Positions 43,054-51,920 of a stretch of 64,000 bases of DNA are shown piece by piece (within the stretch, counting starts at the first letter, position 1; each line of letters opens with the position of its first letter). The notes beneath the pieces are model-generated. The model did no database searches, had not been told where the DNA came from, and saw only the letters and a program-made list of their open reading frames with translations. A program made the translations under genes and the position numbers. The stretch is from Granulosicoccus antarcticus IMCC3135 (lineage in GTDB: Bacteria > Pseudomonadota > Gammaproteobacteria > Granulosicoccales > Granulosicoccaceae), in assembly GCF_002215215.1 (NCBI RefSeq), contig NZ_CP018632.1, positions 7,002,501-7,066,500 on the forward strand, written 5' to 3'.

Positions 43054-44508
43054 TCAGCTAGACTGACCAAATACCCGATCGAGTTCCTCGACCGTCGTAA
43101 TCCCCTGCCTGACAAGCCTTATGCCTTGCTCCTGCAGTGGTATAAAACCTTCCAGAAGTGCACAATCCAGCAACTCCTGATGTGTTGCACTGCTTGCAAT
43201 CAAGGCCGCTAACGCCGGTGTGATAATCAATAGCTCAAGCACTACCTGACGCCCAACATATCCGCTACCCAGGCAGTGTGAACATTGCTCGCCACCAGCT
43301 TCACAGTGCTGACAAACCTTCCTTACCAGCCTTTGTGAAGCGATGGCGACCAGGTTATTCGCCAGGATGCTCGACAGACTACCCAGTTCCCGCAAACGCG
43401 ACAGGCCTGCCAGCACTGAACGGGCATGTACCGTGGTCAGCACTTGATGGCCTGACATCGCTGCCCGCAATGCCATCGCACAACTAGGCGCATCACGAAT
43501 CTCGCCAATCAACAAGACATCCGGGTCTTGTCGCAGCAAGGCTCGTACCCCCTGGGAAAAATCCATGGCATGCTTCGCATCGATACTGGATTGACAAATG
43601 CCATCGACGGGACGCTCAACCGGGTCTTCCAGAGTCATGATATTCAACGAAAGTGCATCTCTCTCATTGAGCAATGCATGCAACGTCGTGCTCTTGCCAG
43701 AGCCTGTCGGCCCACAGACCAGCATTAGACCGTCTGGTTTCTGGATCAATGAAGCCAGAGCATCGTGCAACTCTACAGGAAGACTCAATTGCTCCAAGGT
43801 GTCTAGCTTGCATTGATCAGTCAACAATCGAAGCACCACATTCTGGCCACTAACGGTTGGAAAACAGGACACTCTGAAATCGATATCATGTGCGTCAACC
43901 AACTGACTGAACTGTCCGTCCTGAGGGCATCTGGTCTCGGCTATATCCATCGATGCCAGTATCTTTATGCGGACCAGCAAACCGCTGTGCAGACTCTTGC
44001 CGATCATGCAGAACTGACGCAACACCCCATCGACACGAAAACGAACCTGTACGCTCTGCTTTTGTGGTGATAAATGAATATCGGATGCCCCTTGGCGGCT
44101 TCCACAAAGCAGAATGCTGTCAAGCAGGCGGATAATGAAATCAGCTTGCTCCTGCATGAGGTGCAGACTTGATAACTCCAGGCGCCCCTGATTGATCAAC
44201 TGCATCCACAGATCAGACTGTGCGTAACATTTGTCCAGGGCTGCAGCCATTTCATCGCTGCGACACACCACAGCCTTCACACTGACATCCTCTACCACCT
44301 GCCGGGCAAGCCTGCCGATAAGTGTGGTGTCCGATGGATTCTCACAGGCGACAAGCAGTGTTTGCTGCGCACACTCACAGCTTACTGCCAGCGGCACGAC
44401 TCGTAGTCGACGAGCCACCGATTCATCAAGACAGGCGATTGCCTCAGGGCTGGGTATCAGGTGGTTCAGGCTAATCATTCCTACCGATGTATCTGCTTGA
44501 GCTATCAC
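43054..44508 (-). CDS. Assembly ATPase GspE/PilB/MshE type
   Basis: This 484-residue AAA-type secretion ATPase has ASDIHLSPQ, Walker A LMLVCGPTGSGKSTTLHALL at about residues 262-281, the Asp box MTLEDPVERPVDGICQ, Walker B DVLLIGEIRDAPS, the His box TTVHARS, and a four-cysteine zinc site (CQHCEAGGEQCSHC). The GTG at 44508 overlaps the secretin stop (GTGA), which suggests coupled translation. It powers pilus or pseudopilus assembly. No PilT-type retraction ATPase is in the window. Confidence 0.93.
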   Translation of the reverse strand: MIAQADTSVGMISLNHLIPSPEAIACLDESVARRLRVVPLAVSCECAQQTLLVACENPSDTTLIGRLARQVVEDVSVKAVVCRSDEMAAALDKCYAQSDLWMQLINQGRLELSSLHLMQEQADFIIRLLDSILLCGSRQGASDIHLSPQKQSVQVRFRVDGVLRQFCMIGKSLHSGLLVRIKILASMDIAETRCPQDGQFSQLVDAHDIDFRVSCFPTVSGQNVVLRLLTDQCKLDTLEQLSLPVELHDALASLIQKPDGLMLVCGPTGSGKSTTLHALLNERDALSLNIMTLEDPVERPVDGICQSSIDAKHAMDFSQGVRALLRQDPDVLLIGEIRDAPSCAMALRAAMSGHQVLTTVHARSVLAGLSRLRELGSLSSILANNLVAIASQRLVRKVCQHCEAGGEQCSHCLGSGYVGRQVVLELLIITPALAALIASSATHQELLDCALLEGFIPLQEQGIRLVRQGITTVEELDRVFGQSS

Positions 44509-46253
44509 CGGCTAGCTATCACCTGTGTATCAGCGGCAATGACCGTCGGTCGCAATACAATAAGCAATTCGGTCTGACGTCGTTTGCGGCTCTTTTTGGA
44601 AAACAGGTGTTTGATGAGCGGCACATTTCCCAGACCCGGAAGCTGTGCATCATCACCCTCCGTGGTTTCCTGCATGAGACCACCAATGATTGCCATGTTG
44701 CCGCTTTGCACCCGAAGCATGGATTCCATTTCTCGCACCTGAATTTCTGGCACACCGTTTCTGACATTTGCCTCTGCCAGCTCCGGATTGGGGTCATTGA
44801 CAAAGCCCAATATGCGCGACAACGTTGGTCGAATATTCAGCATGACAGCACCACTTTTACTGATCTGTGGCGTGACATTCATGACCAACCCCACAGGCAC
44901 GGTATGTATCTCACTCTCAGTTACAATCTCGTCGCGTGTTTCTGTCTGTCGCCGTTCGATGTTTACCGTGAAATACACCCGGTTATCCACCACCTTCAAC
45001 ACAGACGACTGGTTATTCAGCGCAATGATGCGAGGTCGCGACAGAATACGTACATCGCCGAACTGCTCCAACAGTGACAGCGTTGCACTAACATCACCAC
45101 GACTACCTGGCTGGACCATGCTGATCAGACCTGAGGGCGCCACGACTCGATCGATATTATCCCTGTCAACGAAAGGCGCACCCACCAGGGCCTGAATAGC
45201 GCTGACCCCGCTGACACCATTCGCCAGTAGCTGCCAGTCAACACCGGCTTCGAAACTGTCCGACAAAGCCACTTCAACCACGGTGGCCTCGATCAGCACC
45301 TGTCGCCGAGCGCTGTCATGCAATTGTTCAAGATAGCGCTTTACCGAACGGTGTATGGCTGGCGAGGCAAACAGATTCAACAGGCCCACTTCGCGGTTGA
45401 TAGAGAATTCAGGACGTGGATCTGCCGATTCTGCGGGCCGGGAGGATGGACTGTCTGCACTTCCCAAAGGGCCTGATCGGGCTTGAAGTGCAGATGAGCG
45501 TTGCTGGCTGACAAGCTTTTCCACATCTGCCTGCAATGAGCCCCAGAACAGATGTTCACTTTTGTTTTCTACGCGTGTTTGCGAGCTGTTGGCGATGGAG
45601 CTGGTACCAGCCCCGTCAGAGGCGTTAATGGTGCCTACCTGTGTTGCCAGCCCGACACTGCTCTGGGTACTCCGATCGATATTGAGGTAATCAATGGCAT
45701 AGCTGAAGACATAGGCCTTCCCGCTCCAGATGGTCAGCGTCTTGTTGACAAGCTCCCAGGAAAAACCGGCCTGATCGGCCATCTGCTCCAGCACTTCGGC
45801 AAGACTCTGCTGTTCCACTTTGAGGGAGATCCGCTCTTCCAGTGGACCAACAGCATGGAACTGTATCTGAGCCTCTGTTGCCAATGCATGCAGCAGGGCT
45901 CCCAGCGGCGCATTGACCGCATTGATATTGATCAACTCTGTCGCCGGATCTTCAGTCGATGTGTCTGATGTGCCTGCACCGACCTTACCTCCAACATAGC
46001 CGGTTTGCGGGTCAGGCTCAGCAATCAGTTGTGGCAGTTCTTCATCATCAGATGGAAAATGCTTACCCACTGACAAAGGGTTCTGCGCGAAAGCTTGCTG
46101 CGTTCGCAGCTCAAAAGGTTCGGAAGGCAGACGGGCAAGCGAGCTGGTGCAACCTGCCAGGTACAACGCCAGAAAGGGCATGCTGGCAAAGACTCGCAAG
46201 TGCTTTGCACGAGGCAGTTCGGGTTTGGGTATCGTCGAACGATAGTGGCTCAC
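44505..46253 (-). CDS. Secretin of the MshL/PilQ/GspD family
   Basis: This 582-residue outer-membrane channel protein has a lipoprotein signal (FLALYLAGCTSS), an STN-like N0 domain (LGALLHALATEAQIQFHAVG), a secretin_N region and the C-terminal secretin domain (RVYFTVNIERR, VPVGLVMNVTPQIS, VQSGNMAIIGGLMQET). GTG at 46253, six bases after AAAGGAG, is preferred over TTG at 46259. A lipidated secretin fits MshL and needs no separate pilotin. Confidence 0.9.
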   Translation of the reverse strand: MSHYRSTIPKPELPRAKHLRVFASMPFLALYLAGCTSSLARLPSEPFELRTQQAFAQNPLSVGKHFPSDDEELPQLIAEPDPQTGYVGGKVGAGTSDTSTEDPATELININAVNAPLGALLHALATEAQIQFHAVGPLEERISLKVEQQSLAEVLEQMADQAGFSWELVNKTLTIWSGKAYVFSYAIDYLNIDRSTQSSVGLATQVGTINASDGAGTSSIANSSQTRVENKSEHLFWGSLQADVEKLVSQQRSSALQARSGPLGSADSPSSRPAESADPRPEFSINREVGLLNLFASPAIHRSVKRYLEQLHDSARRQVLIEATVVEVALSDSFEAGVDWQLLANGVSGVSAIQALVGAPFVDRDNIDRVVAPSGLISMVQPGSRGDVSATLSLLEQFGDVRILSRPRIIALNNQSSVLKVVDNRVYFTVNIERRQTETRDEIVTESEIHTVPVGLVMNVTPQISKSGAVMLNIRPTLSRILGFVNDPNPELAEANVRNGVPEIQVREMESMLRVQSGNMAIIGGLMQETTEGDDAQLPGLGNVPLIKHLFSKKSRKRRQTELLIVLRPTVIAADTQVIASR

Positions 46254-46381
46254 AGACAACTCCTTTGTCCTGCCTGCAGCGAAACCGCATCAGGCAATGT
46301 CGCCTTCCTGGCAACTCGGCTGGGCCCGGTGGGCCCTGGTACTGGGCAGAACCTGATTCTGGTTCGGCCGGAACTACAAAA

Positions 46382-47398
46382 CTATTTGATAAAAAGTACG
46401 ACTACTGCTGTCGATGCTACAACGCAAGTACCCAGCAGTGCAATGGCATGGCCACGATGTTTTGTCAGAAAACCTGATTCGATGGAAGGTTCTGAGCGTG
46501 GTGGAAGCCCGGCCATCAGTAAATGAGACATGGATAACTTGTCGGCACTTTCCAGATTGGCGATGGTAAAAGCATTTCTGGCCAGCGTATTGATTGATCG
46601 GAAAACACCTTCGGAACGATCTGCAATGAAGTAGGCCATCTCCCGCGTGAACAAATCACGGCGATTGAAATCAAACAGCATCATGTGATGATGCAGATAT
46701 TCGTTGATTTCTGCCAGCGTCAGACGACGTAGCCAGTGATGATTGCTCTGTTGGTAGAACTCAGAATGTGCGTTGACTGAACGGGCAGTCTGATCGGATA
46801 CGCGATGGAACAGCACACATTGGAAGATGGGATGACCATTAATCTTGATGCGACCCAGCGTCTCCAGAACGCGCAAACCATCAGCATGAATGTCAGCTTG
46901 CGAGTCCACCACCAGCAGGAACGGCTTGCCGGTTTTCGACTGTGGCGTACGCCTCAGCTGTTCCGAGAGCCCTTGCAATGCCTTGGTGATGGCATCTTGC
47001 GAGACACCTTTCTGGGCCTGCTCCACCGAGATCAGATCGGCCTGTTGTGGCAGCAATTCGATCAACAGATGCCTTAGTAGCAAGCCCACAGAGAAGTCGG
47101 GGATGTCATAGCGGATGATGTTATATCGTTGCTTCAAACGATCACTGATGACCAATGACAGCATGGTCTTGCCACTGCCACGCTCGCCATGCACATGAAT
47201 CATCTGCTCATCACTGCGTAGTCCACGGATGATGCTTTCTACCGTCTTGCCACGCTCACCACCGCCATAAAACATGAAGATGTTATTTGCGTTGTAAAAC
47301 GGTCCCTGAGAAGACGAGTAGTAGAGTCGTCTGCCAGTATCTACACTTGTTTCGCTATGGTTCATTCCAGACACATAATCGGTGGCGACGATGGACAA
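46382..47398 (-). CDS. ExeA/MshM-like AAA ATPase
   Basis: This 338-residue protein has the ExeA-type opening GPFYNANNIFMFYGGGERGK, Walker A HVHGERGSGKTMLSLVI, Walker B-like FLLVVDSQADIH and a single C-terminal helix (LLGTCVVASTAVVVLFI). No peptidoglycan-binding domain follows the helix, so it is MshM-like and not full ExeA. It probably helps place the secretin in the wall. It is the first gene of the pilus operon, 129 bp upstream of the secretin start. Confidence 0.85.
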   Translation of the reverse strand: MSIVATDYVSGMNHSETSVDTGRRLYYSSSQGPFYNANNIFMFYGGGERGKTVESIIRGLRSDEQMIHVHGERGSGKTMLSLVISDRLKQRYNIIRYDIPDFSVGLLLRHLLIELLPQQADLISVEQAQKGVSQDAITKALQGLSEQLRRTPQSKTGKPFLLVVDSQADIHADGLRVLETLGRIKINGHPIFQCVLFHRVSDQTARSVNAHSEFYQQSNHHWLRRLTLAEINEYLHHHMMLFDFNRRDLFTREMAYFIADRSEGVFRSINTLARNAFTIANLESADKLSMSHLLMAGLPPRSEPSIESGFLTKHRGHAIALLGTCVVASTAVVVLFIK

Positions 47399-47582
47399 CT
47401 CGACCAGTATTACCCAGCAACGAGAGTGCCATCTTCGAAAGCTTGTCCGTTACAACCATAATCTGGAACCCTACACTGGGCAAGTTACTATGACCGAATA
47501 GACATCCAAAACACCTTGCGACTATAAGATCTGTTGTTAAACGACAGATTAATGTCGTGTTATCACCTCATGGAATCCCTGC

Positions 47583-48074
47583 GTGCCTCAAAATCTGCCA
47601 TTACAGATCGTTCTGTTCGAACCGGAAATCCCCCCCAACACCGGCAATCTGATTCGTCTTTGCGCCAATACCGGCACCGCCCTGCACCTGGTGGAGCCCT
47701 TGGGGTTTTCACTGGAGGAGAAGGCACTGCGACGAGCCGGGCTGGACTACCACGAAACGGCTCGTGTACAGGTGCATGCTTGTCTGGCAGATTGCCTTGA
47801 AGCCCTCGATATCACAAATTCGGGTGCGCGGATATTTGCGATAACAACAAAGGGATCAGTGTCTTACCATCAGGCTTCGTATCAGCCGGGGGATATCTTG
47901 TTGTTTGGACCTGAAACTCGCGGCCTGCCCAATGAGGTGCTGGAAGACCCACAGATCAGCGCGCGCATAAGAATTCCCATGCGCAAAGACAGCCGCAGCC
48001 TGAACCTATCGAATGCTGTTGCCATCATCACCTATGAAGCCCTCAGACAGATGGACTATCCAGATCTGGCATGA
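47583..48074 (+). CDS. trmL: tRNA (cytidine(34)-2'-O)-methyltransferase TrmL
   Basis: This 163-residue SPOUT enzyme methylates the wobble ribose of certain tRNA-Leu species. It has LFEPEIPPNTGNLIRLCANTG, LHLVEPLGF, LLFGPETRGLP and IPMRKDSRSLNLSNAVAI, the last forming the trefoil-knot SAM site. The length is typical. GTG start at 47583 with GGAA upstream. It is divergent from the pilus operon and convergent with secB. Confidence 0.95.
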   Translation: MPQNLPLQIVLFEPEIPPNTGNLIRLCANTGTALHLVEPLGFSLEEKALRRAGLDYHETARVQVHACLADCLEALDITNSGARIFAITTKGSVSYHQASYQPGDILLFGPETRGLPNEVLEDPQISARIRIPMRKDSRSLNLSNAVAIITYEALRQMDYPDLA

Positions 48075-48136
48075 AGAGAGAGAGCCAAGATGGCCCTCGC
48101 CCGTCCGTCCTCAGACGATGGGGCGGCATCTGATGA

Positions 48137-48161
48137 CAGGGTCTGTCTGGGCAAGACCCTG
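48137..48161. terminator. Hairpin between converging trmL and secB
   Basis: CAGGGTCT (48137-48144) pairs perfectly with AGACCCTG (48154-48161) around a nine-base loop. It stands between two converging genes and could serve both. There is no strong U-run. Confidence 0.5.
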
Positions 48162-48183
48162 CCGTCAGGTTACATATTAAAAA

Positions 48184-48693
48184 CTACTGTGCAGTTTCAG
48201 GAGCAGGTGCGTTCTGCTTGGCCGATTCGACGTGCTGTGCATACAGAGCATCGAAATTGACCGGATCCAGCAGCAACTGAGGAAAACCACCCTTCTGCAC
48301 CAGAGAAGCGATTTCTTCGCGCGCAAATGGGAACAGCAGGTTAGGACAAAAGCTGCCCAGCATGGGCCCGAGACGCTGTTGCTCGAAGCCACGTATCAGG
48401 AACAGTCCTGCTTGCTTGATTTCGCACAGATAGGCGATCTCTTCGCCCAGCTTTACCGTTGCTGTCACCGTTAACACGCACTCGAACATGTCGTTTTCAA
48501 GCTTGGTGCTTTCGGTGTTCAGGTGCAGCGACACATTGGGCTGCCATGAAGTATTGCTGACAAAGACACCCGGTGTTTGTGGTGACTCGTAAGACACATC
48601 CTTCAGATATACACGCTGAATCTTGAACATCTGAGCAGGTGCCTCGGGGGCGGTGGCTGCTGTTTCTGCGTCCTTCTGGTTCTCGTCTGCCAT
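48184..48693 (-). CDS. secB: Protein-export chaperone SecB
   Basis: This 169-residue cytoplasmic chaperone holds precursor proteins unfolded for SecA. The hallmarks are FKIQRVYLKDVSYESPQTP, CEIKQAGLFLIRGF, LGSFCPNLLFPFAREEIASLV and GGFPQLLLDPVNFDALY. Low-complexity acidic and alanine-rich tails flank the core, slightly longer than in E. coli. It follows grxC by 19 bp, in the usual gammaproteobacterial rhodanese-grxC-secB order. Confidence 0.97.
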   Translation of the reverse strand: MADENQKDAETAATAPEAPAQMFKIQRVYLKDVSYESPQTPGVFVSNTSWQPNVSLHLNTESTKLENDMFECVLTVTATVKLGEEIAYLCEIKQAGLFLIRGFEQQRLGPMLGSFCPNLLFPFAREEIASLVQKGGFPQLLLDPVNFDALYAQHVESAKQNAPAPETAQ

Positions 48694-48712
48694 TTCTGTA
48701 CTGTATACCTAG

Positions 48713-49003
48713 TTATTTGATAGACGCGTATGCGTCATCGAGTTCACCATCACTTTCCAGAGCCGCCATATCGTCAAAACCACCGATGTGCTGGTCTCCA
48801 AAGAAAATCTGAGGCACCGACGTTCTGCCACTACGCTCCTGCATTTCACTTCTGAGCGCAGCATCGCCATCGACCATCCGGCTTTCATACTCCCAGCCCT
48901 TTGACTGGAGCAGACGACGTGCAGCCCGGCAAAACCCACACCAGTTCGACTCGTACATCACGATACCGGCTGCAGGGGCGTTGTTGTTGTCTGAGTCTGT
49001 CAT
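48713..49003 (-). CDS. grxC: Glutaredoxin 3 with a CGFC active site
   Basis: This 96-residue glutaredoxin has active site ESNWCGFCRAARRLL, SVPQIFFGDQHIGGFDD (the TVPQIFI-type cis-proline and GG motif) and the expected size. Most GrxC proteins use CPYC; here the dithiol pair is kept but the middle residues are Gly-Phe. It lies four bases after the rhodanese stop and upstream of secB, which supports orthology with GrxC. Confidence 0.93.
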   Translation of the reverse strand: MTDSDNNNAPAAGIVMYESNWCGFCRAARRLLQSKGWEYESRMVDGDAALRSEMQERSGRTSVPQIFFGDQHIGGFDDMAALESDGELDDAYASIK

Positions 49004-49006
49004 CGC

Positions 49007-49432
49007 TTATTTACTCACGGTCGGCAGGTTGGCTTTTTCCCATTCTTTCAGGCCACCAGCCAGAGAAAACAGCTGTGTAAAGCCATTCTTCTTCAACTTG
49101 GCGAGAGCACGGGTGCTGCGCATACCGTTATCGCAATAAACGACAACATCCTTATCCTTGAATTTTTCAATCTCGTGCATTCGCTCGTCAAGCTTGTTGA
49201 CGGGCATGCCGCGCGCATTGAGCAGATGCCCTGACTTGAACTCGGCATCATCACGGACATCCAGGAAGACGGACTCTCCGGCATTCATTTTCTGAGTCGC
49301 TTCAAACGGCGACAAGGCCGTATTGGCGGAGCTCATACGCATGTACTCGGTATAGACAAGCATGCCAAGGGTGGCGAGAAACGCCACAAACAGCAGAGTG
49401 TGGTTACCGATAAATTCTATTATTTGAGACAT
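49007..49432 (-). CDS. Membrane-anchored rhodanese-like protein (YibN type)
   Basis: This 141-residue protein has one N-terminal helix (HTLLFVAFLATLGMLVYTEY) and a single rhodanese domain with FLDVRDDAEFKSGHL and the active-site loop VYCDNGMRS (Cys present). It matches YibN, which is encoded beside grxC and secB in many gammaproteobacteria. Sulfur-transfer activity is likely, but its acceptor is unknown. First gene of the three-gene operon. Confidence 0.93.
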   Translation of the reverse strand: MSQIIEFIGNHTLLFVAFLATLGMLVYTEYMRMSSANTALSPFEATQKMNAGESVFLDVRDDAEFKSGHLLNARGMPVNKLDERMHEIEKFKDKDVVVYCDNGMRSTRALAKLKKNGFTQLFSLAGGLKEWEKANLPTVSK

Positions 49433-49610
49433 TACTTAGAGGTCGCTGGCGGGCAAGGGCAATACAACCCACAAGAATAACCCGCCTCGCTAAAAATGCA
49501 AATGATGTTGCTCTAAATAAATGAGATATCGCTCATTCCATTGCTCTCTCAAGTCCTGATCACAGTGTTACCGTGAGGGTGTAGCCATAATTTTCAGGAC
49601 GAAGCAGCCC

Positions 49611-50780
49611 TTGCACGATACCTCAATCATTTTTTCGCTCTTCCTGGTCTTCAGTGGGGCTGCTGTCATCGCCACCCTTGCCCTGTTTGCCCGCCAGGCC
49701 CTCCTGATAGCCTATATCGCGCTTGGAGCCATCCTGGGGCCCTGGGCCCTGAATGTGGTCTCCAATCCCGCCCTGATCGCTGACATTGCCAATGTTGGCA
49801 TCCTGTTTCTGCTGTTTCTACTCGGTTTGAACCTGGAACCGGGTGATCTCAAGAAACTGTTCCGCGAAGCCATCGTCATCACTGCTGTCAGCTCCATGGC
49901 GTTTGCCCTACTGGGCTTTTGCGTCGGTATCGCTTTTGGCTTCAATCTGCTGGACAGTCTGCTGGTGGCCGCTGGCATGATGTTCTCCAGCACCATCATC
50001 GCTCTCAAGCTGCTCCCCACCAGCGCACTGCACCATCAACGCATGGGTGAGCTGATCGTGAGTATTCTGCTGCTGCAGGACATGCTGGCCATCCTGGTGC
50101 TGCTGGCCCTGGAGGGGCTTGGCAATCAGGAAAGCCTGATATCCGAAACACTGGTTCTGGTGCTGGGCCTGCCAGCCTTGGCACTGATGGCCTGGTGGGT
50201 CTCCACACGGGTGCTGACCAAGTTGTTCATGCGTTTCGATCAGATCCACGAATATCTGTTCTTGCTGGCCATTGGCTGGTGCATGGGTATTGCTGAGCTG
50301 GCGACCGTTATCGGCTTGTCGCACGAAGTTGGCGCCTTTGTCGCCGGTGTAACACTGGCAACCAGCCCGATTGCGCGTTTCATCGCGGAAAGCCTGAAAC
50401 CGTTACGTGATTTTTTTCTGGTGCTGTTCTTTTTCGCACTCGGGGCCGGCTTCAATATCGGTGCGCTGCCCAGTGTCTTGGTTCCAGCGCTGGTGCTGGC
50501 CGCGATATCCGTCGCCCTGAAACCCATCGTGTTCCGCATGCTGCTGCAACGTGAGCAGGAAAAAGCGCGCATGGCGGCTGAAACAGGCGCCAGGCTGGGT
50601 CAGATCAGTGAGTTTTCGCTGTTGATCGTCGTGGTTGCATCCGAGCTATCCGTCATGTCGGCCAAGGCCTCCATGCTGATGCAAAGTGCAACGATTCTGA
50701 GCTTTGTGGCCAGCTCGTTCTGGATAGTCAGGCGGTATCCAACACCGATCTCGATGGATAAGACCTTACGCAGGGACTGA
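49611..50780 (+). CDS. Kef-type cation:proton antiporter
   Basis: This 389-residue CPA2-family membrane protein has about twelve helices, with IALGAILGPWALNVVSNP, FLLGLNLEPGDLKKLFREA and the exchanger core SHEVGAFVAGVTLATSPIA and FFFALGAGFN. There is no C-terminal RCK/TrkA-N domain, so it is shorter than KefB or KefC. TTG start at 49611 (MHDTSIIFSL). It may exchange K+ or Na+ for protons. Divergent from the rhodanese operon. Confidence 0.88.
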   Translation: MHDTSIIFSLFLVFSGAAVIATLALFARQALLIAYIALGAILGPWALNVVSNPALIADIANVGILFLLFLLGLNLEPGDLKKLFREAIVITAVSSMAFALLGFCVGIAFGFNLLDSLLVAAGMMFSSTIIALKLLPTSALHHQRMGELIVSILLLQDMLAILVLLALEGLGNQESLISETLVLVLGLPALALMAWWVSTRVLTKLFMRFDQIHEYLFLLAIGWCMGIAELATVIGLSHEVGAFVAGVTLATSPIARFIAESLKPLRDFFLVLFFFALGAGFNIGALPSVLVPALVLAAISVALKPIVFRMLLQREQEKARMAAETGARLGQISEFSLLIVVVASELSVMSAKASMLMQSATILSFVASSFWIVRRYPTPISMDKTLRRD

Positions 50781-50870
50781 GTCTTTACCAAGTCGCTGCA
50801 GGCTCCCGACAAACCGCATTCAAGAATGACGCTGCAGGAGCTTGGCCTCATGAAGAGGCAGGTCGTGCCC

Positions 50871-50888
50871 GGCCGGAGGTGTCCGGCC
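50871..50888. terminator. GC-rich hairpin between converging genes
   Basis: GGCCGGA (50871-50877) pairs with TCCGGCC (50882-50888) around four bases, between the antiporter and cytochrome genes that converge here. No U-run follows; it may stop both transcripts only partly. Confidence 0.4.
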
Positions 50889-50907
50889 AGGCAGACAGGT
50901 AATACTG

Positions 50908-51831
50908 TTACTTGCTCATCAGGTACTGAATGGCAACAGGAATCTGCTCATCCGTCAGAGTCGATGCACCGCGTGGTGGCATGACACCCATACCGTTGAT
51001 CACTGATGATGTCAGAGCCGCCAGACCTTTGTCTGCACGCTCCTGCCAGGCTGCCGTATCACCCACCTTCGGGGCACCACCAACACCTGCCAGGTGACAG
51101 GTTGTGCACATGGCATCAACCGAAGCCTTGACGTCATCTGTCAAACCATCAGGCACTTGACCGACAACCAGGGCCGCAGCGTCTGAACTGGCCTCGTCTG
51201 AGGCAGGCTCTTCGCTTGCAGCCGGAGCTTCTTCAGTCGTGGCTTCCTCAGCAGGAGCCTCTGTCGCTACTGCATCTGCAGCAGGTGCTTCTTCAGTGGC
51301 TGCTGCATCGCCTTCAGCAGCAGGAGCTGCTTCAGGAGCTGCTACAGGCTCTTCGACTTCAAACATGGCCAGGAACTGCACAGAGCGCTTGATTTCGTCA
51401 TCGCTGTAGCTGGAGCCACCCTTGGGAGGCATATTGCCCTTGCCGTTGATTACGCTGGCAACCAGAGCGTCCAGTCCAGCCTCACGACGCACAGACCAGG
51501 CCGCCTCATCGCCTTCTTTAGGAGCACCGGCTACGCCAGCCAGGTGACAGGCCGCACAAGCACCCGCAACCAGCTCTTCGCCAGTCTTGGGCGCTGCATC
51601 AGCAGCATCCGCCACTTCAGTACCCGCGGGTAGATCATCGGCGGAGATTCGTACGGTAGCAACAGGACCAATTCGGTCCATGAGTGCATTGCGCTTTAAT
51701 GGGTCATCCGGATCATCCGGACCACTACCCAGCATTCGAGCGGCCGCCATGATGACGACCAGCAGAACTGCCAGCGCACCCACGACCACACCCATTGTTT
51801 TGACCATGCCGCTATCTGTGGCACCACTCAT
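50908..51831 (-). CDS. Dihaem cytochrome c (c5-like, two domains)
   Basis: This 307-residue protein has an N-terminal anchor helix (TMGVVVGALAVLLVVIMAAA) and two c5-type haem domains. The first has AGACAACHLAGVAGAPKEGD with NMPPKGG as the methionine ligand; the second has DAMCTTCHLAGVGGAPKVGD with VMPPRGA. The domains look like an internal duplication. An Ala/Glu-rich linker of about 65 residues joins them. It faces the periplasm as an electron carrier. GGAGAAGAG precedes ATG. Cytochrome b561 is encoded next upstream. Confidence 0.92.
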   Translation of the reverse strand: MSGATDSGMVKTMGVVVGALAVLLVVIMAAARMLGSGPDDPDDPLKRNALMDRIGPVATVRISADDLPAGTEVADAADAAPKTGEELVAGACAACHLAGVAGAPKEGDEAAWSVRREAGLDALVASVINGKGNMPPKGGSSYSDDEIKRSVQFLAMFEVEEPVAAPEAAPAAEGDAAATEEAPAADAVATEAPAEEATTEEAPAASEEPASDEASSDAAALVVGQVPDGLTDDVKASVDAMCTTCHLAGVGGAPKVGDTAAWQERADKGLAALTSSVINGMGVMPPRGASTLTDEQIPVAIQYLMSK

Positions 51832-51920
51832 GACACTCTTCTCCGTCGGCGCGATCGCACCTGTTCAACCCTAAATTCGTTGGCCGACCGACTAGCAAAC
51901 GGTCGAATTCCAGCATTGTA

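Noticed and set aside
43014-43115. 34-residue extension of the GspF-like protein
   Set aside because: It overlaps the end of the GspE gene, while ATG at 43013 has a near-perfect AAGGAGG site eight bases upstream.
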